DNA from: an uncultured Eubacterium sp.
GTDB lineage: Bacteria; Bacillota; Clostridia; Lachnospirales; Lachnospiraceae
Length of the DNA: 64,000 bases
Direction: 5' to 3'
Assembly: GCA_947642745.1 (NCBI GenBank)
Contig: CANRTU010000018.1
Span: forward strand, 1 to 64,000
The position numbers and the translations under genes were made by a program. The notes beneath the pieces were generated by a model, which worked only from the letters and a program-made list of their open reading frames with translations, did no database searches and was not told the origin of the DNA. Shown piece after piece: positions 1-9,487 of this stretch. Numbering within the stretch: position 1 is the first letter of the stretch; each line of letters begins with the position of its first letter.

Positions 1-117
1 CATAAAAAGGTTTCCTGTTTTTTTGCGTTTATTTTCGGCGTTTTTGAAAAACCGCAGTATCGCCCCACGAAAAGGGAAACAGGACACACCCTTTGTTTTG
101 GATCTATGTCAATACTT

Positions 118-1146
118 TGGACAAAAAAAGTCAAAAAATTATGCTGCTTTTTTAAGTTCCTCATCCTCCTTTTGCTGTGGTGTCAGATAACCAACAGAGC
201 TATGTATCCGCTTACGGTTATACCAGCCTTCTGTGTATTCAAAGATTGCTCTGCGGGCCTCCTTTGAATCCTGATAAGTATGAAGATATATTTCTTCCTT
301 TTTCAGTACAGAATGGAAGGATTCAGTGCGGGCATTATCGTATGGATTTCCCTTACGGCTAAAGGAATGCGGGATTTCTTTCCTGTCCGGTCAGTCTTCA
401 GACGCCCGGCCCGTATACTGGCTTCCAGGGTCACTATGCAAAATGATTCCTTTTGTATCCCTGACGTTCAGGCAGGCATTCCCTGCCGCTTTCACTGCCA
501 GTTCCGCTGTCATGGATGTGCCACAGAGCGCAGTCCCTGCTCCGCCATATGCCTCCGGACCCGCCTGATGCCGCGGGGTGTCCCGGCGCCACCGGGTACA
601 CGGCACAGTCTGACAGCCCCGTATCTGCGTTTGGAATCCCCAAAGGCCTGTTTCACTTTCCTGCCGGATTCCTCATACGCCATCCGCTTATTTGAAGGTA
701 CACAGACCAGAGCCTTGTAACAGGTACTCCCCGGGAATTTCAGGGCACCGCAAAGCCGGTATACAGGGCAGCTGGTTAAGTCGTCCCGGATAAACGCGGC
801 AATCCCGGCTGTTGTTCTTTTGCGAATATGGCGGCCGCTTTTTTGGTATCTCATTCCCGGTCTTAAGGCGCCGGATTTCTTTCCGGAGAGCCTTATACTC
901 CCCGGAGGTGACCGTTTCCTCCCCTGATACCCTGACAGGGGAAAGCTGCTTTACCCAGCCACTGATCGTACTCCGGTTTACGCCATATTCACGTTCCGGT
1001 TGCGGATACGAGGTTCCTCCGGCATTATACAGAGCCACGATCTGCTGTTTAAATTCCGGAGTGTAAGATTTCTGATTTTTCGCCATGCTGAACATCTCCT
1101 TTGCTCTTTCATCTGATAGTACAGATTGTTCAACTTTTCCTGTCCA
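118..1146 (-). mobile_element. Decayed IS3-family insertion sequence
   Basis: Imperfect terminal inverted repeats bound the element. The left end is TGGACAAAAAAAGT at 118-131, and the right end at 1133-1146 is the reverse complement of TGGACAGGAAAAGT, so 12 of 14 bases match. Between them is a single minus-strand transposase region with orfA and orfB parts. At about 1.03 kb it is shorter than intact IS3 elements because the middle of orfB is missing. No target-site duplication was established. Confidence 0.75.
139..1086 (-). pseudogene. IS3-family transposase, orfA/orfB remnant with internal deletion
   Basis: The orfA part starts at 1086 behind AAAGGAGA and shows the helix-turn-helix of IS3 transposases (SYTPEFKQQIVALYNAG, then REYGVNRSTISGWVKQ). 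The orfB part appears in shifted frames. It has the N-terminal segment with VPSNK...SKRRYGAVRLCR, then GTSMTAELAVKA, SDPGSQYT of the integrase core, and finally GNPYDNARTESFHSVLK and WYNRKRIHSSVGYLTP before the TAA at 139. The region that should hold the first catalytic Asp of the DDE triad is missing at a junction near 530, and the frames do not join. The gene is therefore inactive. Confidence 0.85.
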
Positions 1147-1166
1147 CATTTATATACTAACACCAT

Positions 1167-1385
1167 TATTACAAGGCTCTGGCTCGTGTACCTTCAAATA
1201 AGCAAAAGGAGTATGAAGAATTCGGCCGGAAAGTGAAACAGGCATATGAGGACTCAAAACAGAGATACGGGGCTTTCAAAATATGCCGCATACTGAATGA
1301 TAATGGTACACCTTGCAGTGTCAGGCGGGTGCAGAGGCATATGGCAGGGCAGGGGCTACGCTCTGTTGTAGTAAATGTCAGAAAG
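1167..1385 (+). pseudogene. Second IS3 orfB fragment
   Basis: The frame beginning near 1170 reads YKALARVPSNKQKEYEEF, then SKQRYGAFKICRILNDNGTP and RHMAGQGLRSVV. This matches the N-terminal orfB segment of the neighbouring IS remnant but is clearly diverged from it. It is in the opposite orientation and starts 21 bases beyond that element's right inverted repeat. Nothing resembling the integrase core follows, so only about 70 residues survive. It is probably the relic of a different copy, with the first element inserted in or beside it. Confidence 0.75.
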
Positions 1386-1504
1386 CGGCAGATCTTTTTA
1401 TACCATGTTAAAACGAATATCAACTCCTATAATCCTACTGCCCCTACTGAAGTTTTACCAGCATTGGCTGATATTTCTGCCTGCTTATATAATGACCAGG
1501 ATAA

Positions 1505-1744
1505 CGGGTTGCCATTGCAAGGGCACTGGCAAGTAACACAAAAGTGCTGCTTGCAGATGAACCAGCGGGTAACCTTGATGAAAACGCGGCAGGGGAAATT
1601 ATAGAATTACTAAAAAGAACGGCGCATGAGCTTGGAAAGTGCGTCATTGTAGTAACACACAGCAAGTATCTTTCAACGCAGGCAGATGAGATTATCATGA
1701 TTAAAGATGGCTGTATTAAATCAGTTACAGGGCTGTCAGATTAA
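1505..1744 (+). pseudogene. ABC transporter ATP-binding protein, C-terminal fragment
   Basis: The frame reads RVAIARALASNTKVLLADEPAGNLDENAAG, here cited as the arm after the signature motif, Walker B (VLLADEP) and D-loop (GNLD). The switch histidine follows in VIVVTHS. The sequence is typical of the MacB/bacteriocin-export class of ATPases. The Walker A half is absent. A TAA at 1502-1504 stands where the family has a Gln before RVAIARA. No permease gene follows, so this is a dead remnant lying among the IS relics. Confidence 0.8.
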
Positions 1745-1884
1745 CCAGCTGCAAGAAATACAAAAACGATAACCCACCAGATAAAAAACGATGTCCGGGC
1801 GGGCTGCTTCGTCATACCCTGACCACCCTCCGGCTTCGCTTTTTGAAGTTTGGAGAGATTTTTATTACCTGTAAACAGCAATTT

Positions 1885-2383
1885 CTATTTACATATATCA
1901 TTATCATGGCTGCGTCCACCGCCACTGACCATAGGAACAACCATCAGTCCCGGACTTCTTTTTTGCGTAGATGCCGCTGCCTGATAGAGCAGAGCATCCA
2001 TTGCCTTAAACTTATTATAATATGCACGAATTTCAGCCGCCTTTTTCACTATTGGTTTCGTAATATCTATTATTTTCAGTGTCTTCCAGAAACAAATCAA
2101 AATCCTGCAAAAGTCTTTTATTTTTTTCACGGTATGGAACAATGGCATATTCTTCTACCAGCTTCATCCTGACAAAAGCATGTCTGCGGAGAAACAGGTA
2201 TAAAAATAAGTCAGTATCCGGTATGGTTTCCGGAAAATACATGTAATCTGAATGCCGGGCAACGGCAGGCCGCACCGCAGAAGGCACTGCGATTCTGCCG
2301 GAATGGCGCTTTACCAGACACAGTTTCCCATAAAATAAATAAGCCGTTCCACCAGCCAGAGCTCCATCCCGGTGAAACGGCAA
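1885..2383 (-). pseudogene. Possible PIN-domain gene remnant, frameshifted
   Basis: Two overlapping minus-strand frames appear to form one protein. The upstream frame ends around LLQDFDLFLEDTENN. The downstream frame continues PIVKKAAEIRAYYNKFKAMDALL, which resembles the C-terminal half of PIN-domain RNases (AAEIR...KAMDAL before the second acidic cluster). After that the frame runs into unrelated residues and stops. The family call rests on this one motif. No antitoxin gene was recognised. The remaining bases from 1745 to 1884 show no feature I can name. Confidence 0.35.
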
Positions 2384-2418
2384 TAAAAATTTATCTGAAT
2401 CATAATACTCTTACAGGC

Positions 2419-3348
2419 TTACTGGCTGATCCTGGTAAAATCCAGCATATATCCGGTCTTTTCCGGAAGCTGTGCAGGGTCCTCCCGGTAAATAAATCCC
2501 GGGGCTTTTTCAAAGGCAGCCAGATCCTCCGCAGACAGCCGCACCGGCTGTTGTGCGTCCGGCGGTAATATCCCTCTGATCTCCACAAATATTTTGCCCG
2601 CCGCCGCTGCCGCAAAAACTCTGTGGTGCCCGTTCACCAGATAATTATACCCCTGGTACATCCGGATCTGCGGTGTGGCCAGAGCGCACAGCGACGGACT
2701 GTTTTCCTCTTCCAGCCGGTATTGTTCCAGTTTTCGCATATCTATCTCTCCGGACTTTTTCGAAGGATAAATACAGGGCAGATTCAGCTCCACTTTTGTT
2801 CCATACGGCTGTTTCTGATACAGTTCAAAATTTCTGATGATCTCCTGCGCAATCTGCTGCGGCGTGGCGCAGCTGCTTTCAATAATCAGATCGTAATTAC
2901 TGCCGTCATAATAGTCTATTCCATACAGTTCAAAAAACCGCTCCCGCTCCAGTTCCGCCCGGGCTTTAAGGCCCGCCGCCGCATCTTCCCTGCTTTGATA
3001 AATTTCCGCATTCCGCTGGTTTCCCAGGGATACCCGCCTCGCCGCTTCGCCGGTGTCCACCAGCAGAAACACTTTAAAACTGTGCTCCACAAAATGCCAG
3101 GCCAGTCTGGAGTCAAACACCGTATGATCCATGCTCCTTCCCAGTTCTGTACTGCGCTGGTCCAGCATATCGTCAATGCTGCGGTCACTTTTGGCCGCTT
3201 CATTTAATTCAATGACTGTCATATGCTTTTCCATCGCAATTTCCCGGAAAATATCCCCGGCCGCAATTACCGTAAATCCTGCTTTTTTTAACTCTGCGCA
3301 TACACTACTCTTTCCACTGCCCAGATTTCCTGTTATTGTAATATTCAT
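2419..3348 (-). CDS. P-loop nucleotide kinase fused to a ParB-like domain
   Basis: This protein has 309 residues. Residues 1-175 form a P-loop kinase of the cytidylate-kinase-like type, with Walker A GNLGSGKSS at residues 7-15, a conserved DSRLAWHF segment and a lid rich in arginines (RARAELERERF). Residues from about 180 onward resemble the ParB/sulfiredoxin fold: LPCIYPSKKSGEIDM, then YLVNGHHRVFAAAAAGK, whose GHHR matches the ParB nucleotide-binding motif. The ATG at 3348 follows GGGGAGG-like sequence. The substrate is unknown. The fusion suggests phosphoryl transfer by one or both domains, which is inference. It stands alone, 23 bases downstream of the PII-like gene. Confidence 0.75.
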   Translation of the reverse strand: MNITITGNLGSGKSSVCAELKKAGFTVIAAGDIFREIAMEKHMTVIELNEAAKSDRSIDDMLDQRSTELGRSMDHTVFDSRLAWHFVEHSFKVFLLVDTGEAARRVSLGNQRNAEIYQSREDAAAGLKARAELERERFFELYGIDYYDGSNYDLIIESSCATPQQIAQEIIRNFELYQKQPYGTKVELNLPCIYPSKKSGEIDMRKLEQYRLEEENSPSLCALATPQIRMYQGYNYLVNGHHRVFAAAAAGKIFVEIRGILPPDAQQPVRLSAEDLAAFEKAPGFIYREDPAQLPEKTGYMLDFTRISQ

Positions 3349-3371
3349 AGTACCCCTCCCCGTTCTCAGTT

Positions 3372-4065
3372 TTAGCCAGCTACTCCGTCCACCGGCACCG
3401 ACAGTACCAGTCCACCGGCTTCTGTATGCATGCCGCAGCTTTGCCCGATTGCCTTCATAGTTGCCTTTTTGTTCTCTCCGGACGCAAGGATAAGCACAAC
3501 CTCCCGTTCCGGCTGCACGCAGATGCCCCAGAATTTTACCGCCTCCCCGCTGGCCAGCTGCCGGCTGTGAAAAACAGTACCTCCGGCAGCTCCCATGGGT
3601 CTTGCCGCATTCATGACCTCTTCACTGTATCCCTGGTTTACAATCGCCATAATCAGACTGCGCTCCGCTTCCATCATTCCATATCCATCCCTTCCTGAAA
3701 ACACCTTTTCCTGTTCCGGCTTTAAATGCTCCGCCAGCTTTACCATATGGCTGCTCCCCCCCCCCCCGGACATTGGAAACGTAAAGGCAATGCCGCTGTC
3801 CGGCATACCAGGGTGCAGCCTTTTTTGCAGGATCCATAGCATTTTATCCGCAAAAGGTTTTGGCAGTACGTTCATAAGTACGTCCTTATCCACCCCGTCC
3901 ATTCCCGGCAGATCCATGATTTCGCTGGAAGCAGTACCCACCGGCCCGCAGGATATACTGCACCGGCACCTGCCTTTCTTTAAAAACAGCCGTCTCCCGG
4001 TGCGCCAGTTTCGGTGCGGCTATGAAAAATATAATCCGGAACGCCGTTTTATTGTTCGCTGACAT
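3372..4065 (-). pseudogene. PII-like regulatory protein, frameshifted
   Basis: The start at 4065 follows AGTAGGAGGAAGAAG and reads MSANNKTAFRIIFF. The frame then breaks near 3942. The body resumes in another frame as GTASSEIMDLPGMDG and later AARPMGAAGGTVFHSR, both typical of PII-like proteins, whose T-loop region binds nucleotides or partners. Removing one G from the GGG at about 3941-3946 would join the frames as ...RAGGTASSEI. A 12-G run lies inside the coding strand and is in frame as it stands. The gene sits 10 bases downstream of the DUF1538 gene, a pairing I recall for this family. A sequencing error is possible. Confidence 0.7.
3756..3767. repeat. Homopolymer tract C12 (G12 on coding strand)
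   Basis: Twelve consecutive C on the plus strand encode four glycines (SGGGGSSH) in the PII-like gene. Runs of this length are prone to slippage during replication and to miscounting in sequencing. A change by one base would truncate the C-terminal half of the protein. Confidence 0.95.
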
Positions 4066-4075
4066 CTTCTTCCTC

Positions 4076-5585
4076 CTACTCAAAATCAACAATATCGTCC
4101 AGCGTATCCATGACCGTTTCCGGCAGTCCATCCTTCTTCTCCTGATTCAGGACGGACTGGCACTGCAGGCCCATGAGCCGGACGGCAATCAGCGGCGTCA
4201 GTGCTACCAGCGCCACTACTCCGAACGCATCGGTCATAATATTTCCGCCTGTGGCCTCGCAGGCGCCCAGACTAAGCGGCAGCAGAAATGTAGTGCTCAT
4301 GGCCCGCTGGCTACTCCGCCGGAGTCAAAGGCAATACCCACAAATATCTTTGGAACAAACCCGGACATCACCAGGGCGGCCAGATACCCGGGTATCACAA
4401 ACCACTGGACCGGCACTCCTGTCAGTACCCGCAGCATGGCCAGTCCCACACTGACAGACACTCCCACCGACAGACAACGGTTCATGTTCCGGGCCGGTAC
4501 CGCACCATTGGTCACACTTTCCACCTGATGATTTAATACCTGTATGGCTGGTTCCGCCTTTACGATATAATATCCGATCAGCATTCCAATGGGCACCAGC
4601 AGCCACTTCCACGCCGCTGACGCAATTTCATTTCCTATCAGCGTCCCCACCGGCGCAAATCCCACGCTGACCCCGCACAAAAAAAGCACCAGTCCGATAT
4701 AAGTATATCCAAAACCGATGAGAATACGCCGTATCTGGCGGCGTTTATACCGGCGGCTGACAAACTGGAACAGGGCAAACACCGCTGCCACTGGCAGCAG
4801 GGAAACGAGCACCTCCCTGATATAAGGAGGCATCCTGGATAAAAATTCAATGACCAGGTCCCTGGTCGTAACTGCATGCGTTACTTCAGAAGACCCATAC
4901 GCCGCCTGGGACGGATGATAAAAACTCCCCGGCAGCAGGACCGCAAAAACCGGCCCCACACTGGAATGGGCCACCAGTCCAAGGCTGTCGCTGAAAGCGT
5001 TTTTATCTCCACGCACAGACGCAGGGCCCACGCCCATAATAAACGGCACCGTCATAGGCCCTGTGGTCACTCCGCCAGAGTCAGACGCCACTGCCAGGAA
5101 ATCTTCAGCCACAAAAAAAGAAATAGCGATCACTACTGTATACAGCACAATTAATATAACAGATAAATCAATCTGAAACAAAATCCGCACTACCGCCAGC
5201 GTCAGAAAAATTCCCACGCCTGCCGCCACTGTCAGAATCAGGACATGATTGGGAATGGACGGCACCTGCTGTGCCAGCACCTGCAGATCAGGCTCTGAAA
5301 TTGTAATAATAACACCCATAAAAAACCTGTCAGCACAATCAGGGCAATCATACGTGTCTTCGCAATCTGTACGCCTACTCCTTCTCCCAGCGGCGTCATG
5401 GACATCTCCGCTCCCAGCTGGAAAAATCCCATGCCAATGGCAGGCAGCACGGCGCCTGTCAGAAACATGACCATGATATCCAGCTTTACCGGCACCAGTA
5501 TAATACCCGTCAGCATCACGATACCTGTAACCGGCAGTACGGCGGAAAGAGATTCCAGTATTTTTTCTTTTAATTTCTGATTCAT
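4076..5585 (-). pseudogene. DUF1538 family membrane protein, two frameshifts
   Basis: A multi-pass membrane protein of about 500 residues made of two homologous halves. Each half carries the family signature: SDSGGVTTGPMTVPFIM in the first and AFDSGGVASGP|MSTTFLLPL in the second. The start at 5585 (MNQKLKEKI) follows GGGGGAGTGA. Frame breaks occur at the T6 run near 5318 (GFL to MGVIITISEPD, restored by one T) and at GGGCC near 4300 (restored by one base, where ATGA now overlaps the stop). The family is a putative transporter, function unknown. It is probably co-transcribed with the PII-like gene, which would be its regulator. Confidence 0.75.
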
Positions 5586-5629
5586 TCACTCCCCCGCTTT
5601 TCCCATATTTTCCGGCTTCATTTTAGGAT

Positions 5630-5658
5630 ATCATAACGTAATATGAAATGGTTGTAAA
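5630..5658 (-). promoter_or_regulatory. Promoter of the DUF1538/PII operon
   Basis: On the minus strand, TTTACA (5653-5658) and TATGAT (5630-5635) are separated by 17 bases. Each is one mismatch from the SigA consensus. The promoter lies about 45 bases upstream of the DUF1538 start. Confidence 0.6.
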
Positions 5659-5717
5659 GGTGTGAATTCTTATAGAAACTTCCGGACCGCTGCAATCCTG
5701 ACTCTCTGCTGTCCTTC

Positions 5718-8249
5718 TTACTGACCGGTACCATCTCCCTGCCGCAGGTTCCGGTACCGCCTGCGGTAATATTCCATCGTCCGGTATTCCAGAATATCTT
5801 TCATATGTTTACGGAAAGCCGGATTGGTAATTACTTCCCTCAATTCCTCCCGTAAAGCCAGTGCGCATCCTTCCTTTTCTATAAAGAATCCTTTGCCAGA
5901 TGCAGTTAAAAACCGGATTGGCATTGTCTTAGCTTTTTTTAAATGCTGCTGGTCTGTCATACTCTTATATTCTTCATAAGATATGTTTTCTGCAAAATCA
6001 CGCCAGTTTCTGTCCCTGTCAAAAAACCTCTTCCATTCCTCCAGCACACCAGTCTCCGTTACTTCCATCCTGATATCGCCCCGATTGTAAAAACTATAAA
6101 GAACCGGCATTTTATATACTTTCTGCATATCAGTCGTTTCCAGAACAGACAAAAACTCCCGTCCAATACCATGATACAAAATCTGTTCCTCCGGAGACAA
6201 TTCCTCCTTGTCATGAAGATACTCCAGGTATTTCCGGAACGGATTTTCTTTCGCATGTTTTACACAATACTGATATACTTCGTCATCCATATAGGAAAAA
6301 AGTTCCATTCTGGTTGGAACCTTTCCATCCAGAAGTTCTTTGATCCGGTAAAATTCCATCTGAATCCTTTTTTTCACAGAAACTGATTTTTTATCCAGCT
6401 GCTTAAACAAATCTATCAGGCGCATATCAAAATCCACCATACAGTCATCTGGAAATTTGATATCAGTGTATTCATACGCCTTTTTATCTGAAAATGCCTT
6501 TTCCCCACCCAGTAGCAACGGTGCCTTTCCTGCCTTCTCATAATTTCCGATAAAATCCAGTACTGTTAAATACGCTTTGTTCCGGTAAGTACGTAGTCCC
6601 CGGCCCAGCTGCTGCAAAAATACAATCGGGGATTCTGTCGGCCTTAAAAACATAACCATGTCCAGGGCAGCTATATCCACCCCTTCGTTGAACATATCCA
6701 CAGAAAATATGACCCTGATCGCACCTTTCTTCAACTGCAGGACAGCCTCATCCCGGTCCATGGCATAAATTCCTTTTGAATCACTGTATACCGCCGCAGA
6801 AGGAATACCCCTTTTACAGAAATCCTCTGCCATAGCCTCTGCATGCATTCTGGAACAGCAAAATCCAAGTGCCCGCACAGACCTGTATTTCATGTAATAT
6901 TTATAAATCAGATCGTATCTGCCTGTATTATTTTTATATAATGTCATCAGTTCTTTTTCGTCGTAATGTCCCCGGTAAATGTGCAGGCCGGAATAATCGG
7001 TTTCATCATAAATCCCATAATAATGAAACGGAACCAGCATCCCTTTGTTGATTGCATCCTTCAGCGAGATTTCATATGGCACATTATAATCGCAGATTTC
7101 ATATATATTTCTGCCGTCCAGCCGTTCTGGTGTCGCAGTAAGACCCAGTAGAAAATCCGGCTGAAAATAATTTGTAATTCTCTGGTACTGTTCATTTACC
7201 GCATGATGAAATTCGTCGATCACGACATAATTAAAATAATCTCTGGCAAAATATTCCTCTGTCAGATATTGTTCCCTGCCCAGGGTAGCTACTGACGCAA
7301 AAATCACCGGCTGATCTGTGTCTTTCCGTTTTCCGTCAAAAAAACCATAATCTTCGGACTTTCGTACATTCCGGAAAGATATGGCCGCCTGCTTTAAAAT
7401 CTCTTCCCGATGTGCCACAAACAGCACTTTATCATATCTGGCAGAATCAAAAGCTGCCAGATATGTCTTGCCCACGCCAGTTGCGGCCTGTACCAGCCCT
7501 TTGGAGGCACCCTGCCGCCGGCTGTCTTCCAGGGCATACAACGCTTCTATCTGTACCCCTCTGGGCTGAAACAGTGTCTCTGCTTCTGTTCCATTTTCCT
7601 GTCCAAAACGATCATATCTCTCCAGATCTTTTGAAACCGCCGGTTTATGCCAGCTGCTGGAATACCTGCGTAGTTCTTCGTCTGTTATTTCCACTGAATG
7701 GTTATAAAACAGCTCTTCAAAGGTATGATAAAAAGCCTGAAAATTCACCTGGTCCGTCTGACTGCTAAACCGGTAATTCCACTCAATACCTGAAGTCAGC
7801 GCACTCTTTGAAATATTGGAAGAACCAATATACAGATCACTCCTGTTCTGGTAATGAAATATATAAGCTTTTGGATGAAAAGACCGGTCTTTTTCATTAT
7901 AAAATCTCAGATCCACCAGATTACCCAGCTCTTTTCTGATTAAATACAATGCGGATGGCTGGGTAATTCCCAGATAATTTCCTGTAAGAATCCGTACCTG
8001 TACACCCCTGTCCAGAGCGGCTTTCAGATCTGTGATAATCATTCTTACTCCTGATTCCATCAGAAATGACACGATCATATCTATCTTTTGCGCTGTTCTC
8101 ATACTGATCTTCAGCTGATAATACAAAAACCGTCTCTTATTTCTGTCTCCGGTCATGACATCTGTAGGCCCAATCACCAGGTCTTCCACACAAACCCGGC
8201 CAGACCCTTCACCATCCGTTAATTCTTCCGCAAAATAAGATTGAGCCAT
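5718..8249 (-). CDS. PLD-nuclease/SF2 helicase fusion protein
   Basis: This protein has 843 residues. Residues 30-200 form a phospholipase-D-like nuclease domain with the HxK motif in FHPKAYIF (about 125) and GSSNISKSAL. A superfamily 2 helicase core follows, with Walker A QAATGVGKT (about 260), VIDEFHHAV as motif II (about 343), GLTATP as motif III, and QQLGRGLRTY as motif VI (about 548). The C-terminal 250 residues resemble the DUF3427-type tail. The architecture resembles restriction-like DNA translocases. Its ATG overlaps the end of the methyltransferase gene by 31 bases, so the two are probably translationally coupled. A role in DNA repair or phage defence is inference. Confidence 0.8.
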   Translation of the reverse strand: MAQSYFAEELTDGEGSGRVCVEDLVIGPTDVMTGDRNKRRFLYYQLKISMRTAQKIDMIVSFLMESGVRMIITDLKAALDRGVQVRILTGNYLGITQPSALYLIRKELGNLVDLRFYNEKDRSFHPKAYIFHYQNRSDLYIGSSNISKSALTSGIEWNYRFSSQTDQVNFQAFYHTFEELFYNHSVEITDEELRRYSSSWHKPAVSKDLERYDRFGQENGTEAETLFQPRGVQIEALYALEDSRRQGASKGLVQAATGVGKTYLAAFDSARYDKVLFVAHREEILKQAAISFRNVRKSEDYGFFDGKRKDTDQPVIFASVATLGREQYLTEEYFARDYFNYVVIDEFHHAVNEQYQRITNYFQPDFLLGLTATPERLDGRNIYEICDYNVPYEISLKDAINKGMLVPFHYYGIYDETDYSGLHIYRGHYDEKELMTLYKNNTGRYDLIYKYYMKYRSVRALGFCCSRMHAEAMAEDFCKRGIPSAAVYSDSKGIYAMDRDEAVLQLKKGAIRVIFSVDMFNEGVDIAALDMVMFLRPTESPIVFLQQLGRGLRTYRNKAYLTVLDFIGNYEKAGKAPLLLGGEKAFSDKKAYEYTDIKFPDDCMVDFDMRLIDLFKQLDKKSVSVKKRIQMEFYRIKELLDGKVPTRMELFSYMDDEVYQYCVKHAKENPFRKYLEYLHDKEELSPEEQILYHGIGREFLSVLETTDMQKVYKMPVLYSFYNRGDIRMEVTETGVLEEWKRFFDRDRNWRDFAENISYEEYKSMTDQQHLKKAKTMPIRFLTASGKGFFIEKEGCALALREELREVITNPAFRKHMKDILEYRTMEYYRRRYRNLRQGDGTGQ

Positions 8250-8815
8250 TTTTCATCACTCCTGTCCGGGCGTACGTCTGCCGTCACCCATAATTCTTCA
8301 ATTTTAAGGCCCTCTGCGTCTCTCATAAACTCCTGAAAAGAGTCTTCTGTAAAATATTTAAAATACCGTCCGTTTCGTTCGCCTTCATAGGAACCGTATT
8401 TAAACGAAGTAAAAATGACTCCCGGCACTTTCAATGCGGCCGTCATTTTTCCCATCACTTCATATAATTCCTGCCCCGGCAGATGCAGAATCGAAGAACT
8501 GGCCCAGATACCATCATAGCAGTTCTGCGCATCCAGCTGCGAAAACAGCTGCCGTTTTACATAAATACCTGTATACGCAGCCGCTTTGCGGCACATTTCC
8601 CTGGAACCGTCCACAGCATGAACCCGGTAACCATGCCCCAGAAAATACTTTGTGTCCCGCCCCGACCCGCATCCAAAATCCAGAATCAGGGCGTTTTCAG
8701 GCAGATAGCTTAAAAATTTCATCTGCTTGTCGCTAAATTCCAGCGAAACTGTATTCGCAATAAATTCCTCCGCATGTGTATTATAATACGCAATCGTTTT
8801 TTCTGACAGATCCAT
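8219..8815 (-). CDS. Class I SAM-dependent methyltransferase
   Basis: A protein of 199 residues starting at MDLSEKTIAYY (8815), behind GAAGGGAGCG. An earlier in-frame ATG lacks family similarity. Motif I is ILDFGCGSGRD (about residues 42-52) and the acidic end of strand 2 is VHAVDGS. DGIWASSSILHLP fits motif IV of small-molecule methyltransferases rather than the DPPY or NPPY of DNA N6 enzymes. The C-terminus EKWLNLILRKN is complete. It overlaps the helicase gene by 31 bases. The substrate is unknown. It may modify a small molecule or protein rather than DNA. Confidence 0.75.
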   Translation of the reverse strand: MDLSEKTIAYYNTHAEEFIANTVSLEFSDKQMKFLSYLPENALILDFGCGSGRDTKYFLGHGYRVHAVDGSREMCRKAAAYTGIYVKRQLFSQLDAQNCYDGIWASSSILHLPGQELYEVMGKMTAALKVPGVIFTSFKYGSYEGERNGRYFKYFTEDSFQEFMRDAEGLKIEELWVTADVRPDRSDEKWLNLILRKN

Positions 8816-9052
8816 AAACGCTCCCTTCTTTCCATACTGACAGCCAGCCGGACTGCCATGGATTCCCTTATAACATTCTGATACGCTCCGGGCCCCGGAT
8901 GTATACGGCATGTCCGCACCGGATACGTATTATTATAACATAAAAAAATATTGTACGGCCAGAATGTCAGGGATTTATTGGTGAAATAAAAACGTGCCCG
9001 GTAAATGAACAGATAAAGTCATCCCCTGTCTGTCAGATTTTGTATATAAACG

Positions 9053-9082
9053 CTCGACAAAATTAACCGGATATGTTATATT
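9053..9082 (+). promoter_or_regulatory. Promoter of the PerR operon
   Basis: TCGACA (9053-9058) and TATATT (9077-9082) are separated by 18 bases. The -10 element touches the Per-type palindrome directly downstream, which is a good geometry for repression. Confidence 0.5.
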
Positions 9083-9096
9083 TAGAATAATTCTAA
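9082..9096 (+). promoter_or_regulatory. Per box (Fur-family operator)
   Basis: TTAGAATAATTCTAA is a perfect 7-1-7 palindrome and closely matches the PerR box consensus TTATAATNATTATAA. It overlaps the end of the -10 element and lies 17 bases before the regulator start, so autoregulation by the encoded Fur-family protein is likely. Confidence 0.8.
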
Positions 9097-9113
9097 AAGA
9101 AGGTGGTGAAACA

Positions 9114-9473
9114 TTGGGCCGGTACGCAAAACTCATATTAGAATTAATCAATCAGTCAGAGAAACACATGACAGCGGAACAACTTTTTCTGGAACTGAAA
9201 AAAACTGAACCGAAAGTCGTGCAGGCAACCGTATACAACAATCTGAATAACCTCTGTCAGAAAGGTCTGATCCGGAAGCTGTCCATGGAAAATTCTCCTG
9301 ACCGTTACGACCGGAGCCGCAAACACGACCACCTTGTATGCAAAAACTGCAAAGCGCTATCGGATATCAGTTTTGAAGATCTGACGGACACTCTGGAACA
9401 TCAGCTTGGAGGAAGCATTCTCTCCTATGACTTAAAAGTATTTTATCTCTGCCCAAAATGCAGAAGAGAATAA
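9114..9473 (+). CDS. perR: Fur family regulator, PerR-like
   Basis: A regulator of 119 residues with a TTG start placed behind AGGTGG. The N-terminal winged helix (HMTAEQLFLELKK, then VVQATVYNNLNNLCQKGLI) contains the TVYNNL recognition helix of PerR-type proteins. The dimerisation half has DRYDRSRKHDHLVCKNCKAL with the HDH metal-sensing histidines, and two CxxC pairs (CKNC, CPKC) for the structural zinc. It leads an operon of peroxide-reducing proteins and has a Per box in its promoter. Hydrogen peroxide would oxidise the Fe-bound repressor and release the operon. It could instead respond to iron, but the gene content favours peroxide. Confidence 0.85.
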   Translation: MGRYAKLILELINQSEKHMTAEQLFLELKKTEPKVVQATVYNNLNNLCQKGLIRKLSMENSPDRYDRSRKHDHLVCKNCKALSDISFEDLTDTLEHQLGGSILSYDLKVFYLCPKCRRE

Positions 9474-9487
9474 AGGAGGTATTTACT

